Below are positions 58,072 through 64,000 of a stretch of DNA of 64,000 nt, piece by piece. The notes below the pieces were generated by a model. The model saw only the letters and a program-made list of their open reading frames with translations. It was not told the DNA's origin and made no database searches. Each line of letters starts with the position of its first letter. The stretch's first letter is position 1. The stretch is from Bartonella sp. AU18XJBT. GTDB lineage: Bacteria; Pseudomonadota; Alphaproteobacteria; Rhizobiales; Rhizobiaceae. Where the stretch lies: assembly GCF_028618595.1 (NCBI RefSeq), contig NZ_JAQITE010000003.1:1-64000 (forward strand), written 5' to 3'. The position numbers and the translations under genes are program-made.

Positions 58072-59052
58072 TTAAATGAGAGCATAAAAAGCCTCTTTTA
58101 AAATAGATATATCTGCATTTGGTTTTGTCGCATCATTTGATAATATTTGTCTCCATCGACGTGCCCCACCCCGCCCATGAAATAAACCAATCATGTGACG
58201 CGTCACATGAGAAAGGCGCCCCCCCGATGCAATATGTTGAGCCGCATAATCACACATAACCTCAATAAGATCGCTCTCACTCAGATTATTTTGCGCCTCA
58301 TCATAGAGTTCAAAATCAATATGTTTTAACAAAGCTGGATCATGATAAACTTGGCGACCAAGCATGACAGCATCACAGAACGTTAAGTGTTCTTTGATCT
58401 CATCAATTGATTTAATTCCACCATTTATCCCAATGAATTTATGGGGATATTTACGTTTTAATTTATAAACCCTTTCATAATTAAGGGGCGGAATATTGCG
58501 ATTTTCTTTCGGACTCAATCCTTGTAGCCATGCCTTGCGTGCATGTATCCAAAGTGCATCACATCCAGCATTCCAAACCTGATTAGCCAAAAGATCTAAC
58601 GCTAACTCTTCATCTTGTTCGTCCACTCCAATCCGACATTTGACAGTTACAGGTATAGTAACCTCTCGTTTCATCGCTTCCACGGCATTTGTTACAATGT
58701 CTGGGTGTAGCATCAAACAAGCCCCAAAAACACCTGCTTGAACACGATTTGATGGGCAACCAACATTGAGATTTATTTCGTTGTAGCCAAAATCTTCAGC
58801 AATTCGTGCAGCTTCTGCTAATTTTTTCGGATCTGCTCCCCCTAATTGTAAGGCAACTGGACGTTCTTTATCGCTAAAAGCCAACAATTGTTCGCGAACA
58901 CCATGAATGACAGCATCTGCGACCATCATTTCCGTATAAAGAAGTGCTTTTTTCGTTAAAAGACGATAAAAAAACCTGCAATGTCGGTCTGTCCAGTCCA
59001 ACATTGGTGCTACTGCAAATTTTATAGGCGATGGAAGGTTGTAAAATATCAT
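58072..59052 (-). CDS. dusA: tRNA-dihydrouridine synthase (DusA)
   Basis: Flavoenzyme that reduces uridines 20 and 20a of tRNA D-loops. It has FAVAPMLDWTDRHCRFFYRL, the DusA form of the FMN-binding start, the catalytic Cys in NEINLNVGCPSNRVQAGVFG, and CKYCR-free KCRIGVDEQD and LWIHARKAWLQGLSPKENR, FIGINGGI, VMLGRQVYHDP. The length is 326. It seems monocistronic, with long gaps on both sides. Confidence 0.95.
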   Translation of the reverse strand: MIFYNLPSPIKFAVAPMLDWTDRHCRFFYRLLTKKALLYTEMMVADAVIHGVREQLLAFSDKERPVALQLGGADPKKLAEAARIAEDFGYNEINLNVGCPSNRVQAGVFGACLMLHPDIVTNAVEAMKREVTIPVTVKCRIGVDEQDEELALDLLANQVWNAGCDALWIHARKAWLQGLSPKENRNIPPLNYERVYKLKRKYPHKFIGINGGIKSIDEIKEHLTFCDAVMLGRQVYHDPALLKHIDFELYDEAQNNLSESDLIEVMCDYAAQHIASGGRLSHVTRHMIGLFHGRGGARRWRQILSNDATKPNADISILKEAFYALI

Positions 59053-59752
59053 GAGGGCATTACTCTCATATCCCTATAGCTCTCTCTTTACACATAGAAA
59101 AATACTTGCTTTTAGTTTACGGAAAGTTTTGCTCTCTTATACTATCATGAATATAACAACAGCCCATTATCTTCAATTGATATAAAAGTTTACTACAATC
59201 AATGATGATAAAACACAATATCGCATTTCTCATAGATTAGTGTTCAGGTATATAAACATGAAAAAAGAAGATTTTTACTATAATATAAAAAACTCATTTA
59301 CAAATTCTTCTTACGCTCATCAAGCCTCTATCCTTACATGATTTAGCACAACATTTAAGATAATAAATGATAAACTAACACATTATACAATTTTTCATGA
59401 TAGATTTAATTTTCTTTAGATTTTTTTTAACTTATTGTGCAAATAAACGCTACAGAAAGTAATTTTATCTTCTCCTTAAGAAAAAACAAAAATCCTTATC
59501 TCATACGAATCTGATTATAAATCATTTTTCTCAATGAGTTATTCTTGGTAATATTCCTGAATTTCACTTTATAAGATAGACAAATTTCATTCTAAATATT
59601 CTATCTAATTTTGCCATTTTATGATTCTTGCAAAAAAACTAAAATTAGGGCATAGACGACTATTGTCTTTATTAATACGTATGACTAACATTCGTATCTT
59701 TTGGAGGAAAATATTTTTCCATATTGCAGATAAAATCTGTAGAATGAAATGA
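59053..59752. other. gene-free stretch
   Basis: About 700 bp between two minus-strand genes. It is AT-rich. I looked for the integrase leader and relic pattern and did not find it. An 86-codon frame at 59605-59865 runs into glpD and looks random. Confidence 0.5.
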
Positions 59753-61282
59753 TCATAAACGTTGTTCAATCTCTTGTTGGCTTTGCATATAAGAAGAAAG
59801 AGCATCAACCTCTTGTTCATTAAAGAGGAGACCAAGTTTTGAACGACGCCATAATACATCTTCACATGCTTTAGCCCATTCTTTTTCCATCAACCATTTT
59901 ACTTCTACTTCATAAAGCCCATGTCCAAAATATTTTCCTCTATTTGCCTTACCATGTGCAAATATCACCAATGCTTCCGTACCATAGGAGCGTGCAAGTC
60001 TGCGATGTGTAAAAGCATCTAAATCTGGCATCAAAAGAGCAATCCTATTTTCGATTATATCTAATTGATTATAGGGAAAGTCACCCCCTGGAAGTACTGT
60101 CTTAGCCGTCCATGATACTCCCTTTTTACCAAGCGCTTTTTCAACAAATTGCATCGCATCTTCAGCCAACTTACGATAAGTTGTAATCTTTCCACCATAA
60201 AGATTAAGAATCTTTGGTGTTCTTCCTGTTCCCATTTCTTTTAAAACATAATCGCGCGTAATTTCTTGTGCTTTTGAAGCTCCATCATCATAGAGTGGAC
60301 GAACTCCAGAGTAAGACCAGACAATTGTTTCAGGCAACACTGGTTGTATGAAATATTCACTGGCTGCTGCACAAATGTAATCAATTTCTGTATCAGTAAT
60401 ATGAACGTCAGCCGGATCTCCTTGATAATTACAATCTGTTGTTCCAAGCAAGGTAAACTCTTCTTGATACGGAATAGCAAATATAATACGTCCATCACCA
60501 TTTTGAAAAATATAAGCACGATCATGAGTATAAAGCTTAGGAACCAAAATATGAGAACCTCTAACAAGTCGTACTGGTGGATGTTCTTTACAGTCTAATA
60601 TATTTGCCAAAACATGATCAATCCAAGGTCCTGTCATATTCGCAACATAAGAAGCTGTGACACTATATTCTTTGCTACTTAACTTGTCTTGCAGAACGAT
60701 ACGCCATTTATTGTCTTCTTTTTTTAAAGAGAGAACTTCTGTTCGTACTTTTATATCAGCGCCCCATTTTTCTGCATCACGAGCATTGCCAATAACTAAA
60801 CGCGCATCATCTACTCTTGCATCAGAATATTCAAAACCTCTTTGATATTCTTTCTTCAGGGTAGAGCAAAATTTTTTTGAAAAATTAATTGTTTTACTGC
60901 GCCATAATTTCTGATTCCAATTCCCTAAATAATCATAAATAAAAAGTCCAAAACGCAACATCCAAGCAGGGCGCAATTCTTTATGATAAGGAAGAAGAAA
61001 ACGCAAAGGACGCACAATATGTGGAGCCATACGTAAAATGATCTCGCGTTCTTTCAATGCTTCACGAACAAGTTTGAACTCATAGTGTTCAAGATAACGA
61101 AGCCCACCATGAATAAGCTTTGTTGACGCACTTGAGGTCCCAGATGCAAGATCGTTCATTTCAGCCAATCCCACTTTAAATCCGCGTCCTGCTGCATCCC
61201 TTGCCAATCCACACCCATTTATCCCTCCCCCAATGATAAACAGTTCATAATGTGTTGTGGTTTTCATAATTTCACTTTTCAT
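59753..61282 (-). CDS. glpD: aerobic glycerol-3-phosphate dehydrogenase
   Basis: FAD enzyme that oxidises glycerol-3-phosphate to dihydroxyacetone phosphate at the membrane and feeds electrons to quinones. Dinucleotide-binding start ELFIIGGGINGCGLARDAAG, then LASGTSSASTKLIHGGLRYL, GTTDCNYQGDP, SGVRPLYDDGASKAQEITRD and LYGGKITTYRKLAED. The length is 509. The true start may be the ATG at 61267 (MKTTTHYELF); neither start has a strong ribosome site. Confidence 0.94.
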   Translation of the reverse strand: MKSEIMKTTTHYELFIIGGGINGCGLARDAAGRGFKVGLAEMNDLASGTSSASTKLIHGGLRYLEHYEFKLVREALKEREIILRMAPHIVRPLRFLLPYHKELRPAWMLRFGLFIYDYLGNWNQKLWRSKTINFSKKFCSTLKKEYQRGFEYSDARVDDARLVIGNARDAEKWGADIKVRTEVLSLKKEDNKWRIVLQDKLSSKEYSVTASYVANMTGPWIDHVLANILDCKEHPPVRLVRGSHILVPKLYTHDRAYIFQNGDGRIIFAIPYQEEFTLLGTTDCNYQGDPADVHITDTEIDYICAAASEYFIQPVLPETIVWSYSGVRPLYDDGASKAQEITRDYVLKEMGTGRTPKILNLYGGKITTYRKLAEDAMQFVEKALGKKGVSWTAKTVLPGGDFPYNQLDIIENRIALLMPDLDAFTHRRLARSYGTEALVIFAHGKANRGKYFGHGLYEVEVKWLMEKEWAKACEDVLWRRSKLGLLFNEQEVDALSSYMQSQQEIEQRL

Positions 61283-61626
61283 TATTCTAAGTTTGTTTCT
61301 CAGTACTCAATAAAGCAATAGGAAAAAATAATACAAGTGTTCTTTATTGTATTATCAATGTACTTTTCCTAAAATAAACACGCACAAAAAGCTTTTGATA
61401 GCCTTATACATCAAAACAACATTTGACAAATTAAAGAGATTTTTTTTATCTTTTACAAAACATAATCCTTGCCAAGCTACGGTTCATCATATGAAATCTT
61501 TTTAGAGAAAAATTGATGTTTTTTCTCATTTTTAAATACACACTATAGCTAAATGCTTTATTGCACATAGATAGCGCTTTTCATATAGTTCACTCAATGA
61601 CACCCTAGAAATATGAAGGTATACAG
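61283..61626. other. divergent intergenic region, glpD / dsbA-like
   Basis: About 340 bp. It must contain two promoters. No operator was recognised. Confidence 0.4.
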
Positions 61627-62499
61627 ATGACTTATCACTCTCAAAACTCGAAAATAACACTTCTTTCAAAAATTTTAATCCCAGTTATGTCGAGTATTTT
61701 AATCTTTTTACCTTCTTTATCAAACGCAACATCACACTCAAAAACAGAAAATCATTTAAGCTTAGAAAAGCTTAAAACACAACTTTTGGAAGATTCTAGC
61801 TTTTTATCTAGGCTTAAAGAAAAAGTGGTACCACATACTGATTCTCATCATATTCAACAAATTGTCAGAGAGTATCTTCTTACTCATCCAGAAATTCTGA
61901 TTGAAATGCAGCTTATTCTTCAAGATAAACTGGAAAAACAGAATGAATACGAAAACCAAATACAAACTTCTGTCATTCATTTATTAGAAAAAGAAATTTT
62001 TCATTCTCCTCATGACGCTGTTTTGGGAAACCCAAATGGTAAAAGAGTGCTTGTCAATTTTTTTGATTACAACTGTGGATATTGTAAAACTTCCTATTCA
62101 CATATAGAAGACTTGATAAAAGAATATCCAGATTTAAAGGTTATTATCAAGGATCTACCAATTTTAAGCTCTGATTCTATAGCGGCCCATACTGTCGCCT
62201 ACGCATTTCGGAAACAATTTCCAGAGAAATATCCTCAGTTTCACAAAACGCTTTTAGTGTATCAGGGTCGTGCAAATGAAGCTAAAGCTATTAAAGTAGC
62301 TGTTTCATTAGGAGCAGATGAAAAAAAACTACGTAATGCAATAAAAGATCCCACTCTGCAAAACGCTTTTAAAGAAAATATCCAAATTGCCTCTAAACTT
62401 CATATTACGGGAACACCTTCTTACATTATTGGTAATAAAATATTCATTGGCGCAGCTAGGCAAGATACTCTAAAACAAGCGATAGACAATACACGGTGA
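61627..62499 (+). CDS. periplasmic DsbA-family thiol-disulfide protein
   Basis: Disulfide exchange protein of the DsbA/Com1 type. A signal peptide (about residues 1-34) leads into an N-terminal helical part (residues 70-125) and then a thioredoxin fold. The redox pair is CGYC (C150 and C153, NFFDYNCGYCKTSYSHI); the cis-Pro is in ITGTPSYIIG. The length of 290 is typical of Com1-like alphaproteobacterial proteins. It lies upstream of accB, though in several relatives aroQ lies between them. Confidence 0.89.
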   Translation: MTYHSQNSKITLLSKILIPVMSSILIFLPSLSNATSHSKTENHLSLEKLKTQLLEDSSFLSRLKEKVVPHTDSHHIQQIVREYLLTHPEILIEMQLILQDKLEKQNEYENQIQTSVIHLLEKEIFHSPHDAVLGNPNGKRVLVNFFDYNCGYCKTSYSHIEDLIKEYPDLKVIIKDLPILSSDSIAAHTVAYAFRKQFPEKYPQFHKTLLVYQGRANEAKAIKVAVSLGADEKKLRNAIKDPTLQNAFKENIQIASKLHITGTPSYIIGNKIFIGAARQDTLKQAIDNTR

Positions 62500-62741
62500 A
62501 TACCTGATCAGTTTTAGACAGAATACTGTAAATGAGGTAATTTTATGCTTTCTCTTTTTTGATAACCGGCTTATAAGTGCAATTTTGCGTAAAGCAAATA
62601 CGAGTTTTAAATTGCAAAGCATAATAATTTAAAGGAAATAAAAATCTTTAAAGCCTCAAAAGATGTCATCCCTAATCTAGAGATATTCTGTCATAAAATG
62701 AGATAATGACGATCTTCATTGATCAAGGAGTTAGAAATAAA

Positions 62742-63239
62742 ATGGCAATAAAAAAAATGGATTCGGCAAAAACCGCAATTGATACAAAAATTATTCGTGA
62801 TCTTGCTGAAATTTTGAATGATACAAATTTAACGAACATTGAAGTTGAACAAGGTGAGCTTCGTATTTGTGTCTCACGCCAAAATACCTCCACTTCTTCT
62901 GAACAAGCAATCTATCCTCCTGTTTCTACTCCGACTTTTTCTGTACCATCTTCTCCAGTCCCAACGGCTGAATCTCCTATACAATCTATCCAAGAAGATA
63001 AATCAAAAAACACAATAACCTCTCCTATGGTTGGAACAGCTTATCTTGCACCTTCACCAGGCGCGCAACCTTTTGTAGAAGTAGGACAAAATGTTTCTGA
63101 AGGAGAGACATTACTTATTATTGAAGCCATGAAAACAATGAATCAAATTTCATCACCACGCTCAGGCACAGTAACCACTGTTCTTGTCAAAGATGGCCAA
63201 CCTGTTGAATTTGGCGAACCACTTATTATTGTTGAATAA
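62742..63239 (+). CDS. accB: biotin carboxyl carrier protein of acetyl-CoA carboxylase
   Basis: Carries biotin between AccC and the carboxyltransferase in fatty acid synthesis. An N-terminal conserved part ([20 protein letters not shown]) is followed by a Pro/Ser-rich linker and a biotinyl domain with EAMKTMNQI, biotin lysine K131. I choose ATG 62742 ([20 protein letters not shown]) because AAGGAG lies upstream and the family starts there; an ATG at 62706 adds 12 unconserved residues. The length is 165. The accC gene begins 15 bases after its stop. Confidence 0.94.
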   Translation: MAIKKMDSAKTAIDTKIIRDLAEILNDTNLTNIEVEQGELRICVSRQNTSTSSEQAIYPPVSTPTFSVPSSPVPTAESPIQSIQEDKSKNTITSPMVGTAYLAPSPGAQPFVEVGQNVSEGETLLIIEAMKTMNQISSPRSGTVTTVLVKDGQPVEFGEPLIIVE

Positions 63240-63254
63240 AGCGAGGGGACAACC

Positions 63255-64000
63255 ATGATTCGAAAAATCCTCATTGCTAATCGGGGAGAAATTGCTCTTC
63301 GCGTTTTACGTGCATGTAAAGAACTTGGCATAAAAACCGTAGCTGTTCACTCTACCGCTGATGCAGATGCAATGCATGTTCGTCTTGCTAACGAAAGTGT
63401 TTGTATTGGCCCTCCTCCTGCTCGTGATTCTTATTTGAGTATTCAGCAAATTATTGCTGCTTGTGAAATTACAGGAGCTGATGCTGTTCATCCTGGTTAT
63501 GGCTTTCTTTCTGAAAATGCAAAATTTGCAGATGTTCTAGAAGCCCATGATATTACATTCATCGGTCCAACAGCTACTCATATCCGAATCATGGGCGATA
63601 AAATCGAAGCAAAGAAAACCGCCAAAAAACTTGGTATTCCTGTAGTTCCTGGTTCAGATGGAGCAGTTACTGAAGAATCAGATGCTTTACGCACTGCTCG
63701 TGAAATTGGCTATCCAGTTATTATCAAAGCTTCTGCCGGTGGTGGTGGACGCGGTATGAAAGTCGTTCATTCTGAACAAGAATTTTCTATAGCTCTCAAA
63801 ACAACACGTTCAGAAGCGAAAGCTGCTTTTGGTGATGACGCTGTTTATATAGAGAAATATTTAGAAAAACCCCGTCATATTGAAATTCAAGTCATAGGTG
63901 ATGGTGCGGGAAATGCTATTCATTTAGGAGAACGCGATTGTTCACTTCAACGACGGCATCAAAAAGTATGGGAAGAGGCTACGTCACCTGCACTTAATGA
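63255..64000 (+). CDS. accC: biotin carboxylase subunit, 3' end outside window
   Basis: ATP-dependent carboxylation of biotin on AccB. It begins [20 protein letters not shown] and continues with the ATP-grasp domain: [40 protein letters not shown], the Gly-rich loop [14 protein letters not shown], and [20 protein letters not shown]. The last visible residues are [16 protein letters not shown]-like ([20 protein letters not shown]). The window ends inside the gene, after about 248 of roughly 450 residues. GAGGGG precedes the ATG. Confidence 0.96.
   Translation, partial: MIRKILIANRGEIALRVLRACKELGIKTVAVHSTADADAMHVRLANESVCIGPPPARDSYLSIQQIIAACEITGADAVHPGYGFLSENAKFADVLEAHDITFIGPTATHIRIMGDKIEAKKTAKKLGIPVVPGSDGAVTEESDALRTAREIGYPVIIKASAGGGGRGMKVVHSEQEFSIALKTTRSEAKAAFGDDAVYIEKYLEKPRHIEIQVIGDGAGNAIHLGERDCSLQRRHQKVWEEATSPALN

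Noticed and set aside
59605-59865. 86-codon frame overlapping the end of glpD
   Set aside because: Composition is random-like, it overlaps the real glpD frame and lacks a start signal.

Overview
The window looks like a low-GC alphaproteobacterial chromosome of the Bartonella type (Hyphomicrobiales). The basis is phosphatidylcholine synthase, DUF6163 and DUF3126 proteins, the conserved block pyrB-pyrC(-like)-plsY-dprA-topA-rnr-rpmG, the block rlpA-dacA-tmk-holB-metG-tatD-MBL hydrolase, and AT-rich intergenic DNA full of phage debris. The genus is inferred from family knowledge; no species can be named from sequence alone.

Layout. Positions 1-3.9 kb are a decaying prophage edge: the 3' end of an antirepressor, an unusual array of terminator-like hairpins, a DnaB-type helicase with an in-frame stop and a frameshifted HrgA/COG2958-like gene. 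Positions 4-7.2 kb hold sodC, two overlapping small exported or membrane genes of unknown function and AT-rich DNA. From 7.2 to 11.7 kb come a UbiH-type hydroxylase, pcs, an enoyl-CoA hydratase-family gene, a small membrane protein and a lipoprotein. Positions 11.7-19.7 kb carry a minus-strand housekeeping operon (rlpA, dacA, tmk, holB, metG, tatD, MBL hydrolase), split between rlpA and dacA by an integrase relic. tRNA-Lys(TTT) lies at 20.3 kb beside the relic C-terminus of a tyrosine recombinase. Then follow lexA, rimO, ttcA, rpsD, murI, trmJ, sfsA, map and radC (to 31 kb). An alpha/beta hydrolase, DUF192 and a double cold-shock protein precede a complete branched-chain amino acid ABC transporter (34.3-39.2 kb). 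After gatA/gatC and ruvX comes a degenerate AidB-like protein, then the pyrimidine, phospholipid and DNA-processing block (43.4-52.8 kb), a multiply broken MFS transporter, rpmG, a nuclease, a UDG-family protein, an Lrp regulator, cobT, dusA, glpD, a DsbA-like protein and the start of accB-accC, which runs off the window.

Most notable is what lies between the genes. Four intergenic regions (about 6.6, 18.1, 21.0 and 24.6 kb) contain badly decayed 5' portions of one integrase family (DUF4102-type N-terminus). Each is preceded at a similar distance (about 205-240 bp) by a shared AT-rich element close to gatttataatgataatta. A fifth, weaker copy of the leader is at 4.0 kb, and a C-terminal integrase relic abuts tRNA-Lys. 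The region thus records repeated integration and loss. Several intact genes have lost family-defining residues: the PyrC-like protein lacks the HxH metal ligands, the DacA-like protein lacks the KTG lysine and the SxN serine, LexA has Ala-Ser instead of Ala-Gly at its cleavage position, and the AidB-like protein lacks its usual flavin-site motif. No CRISPR array, rRNA operon or intact insertion sequence was seen.
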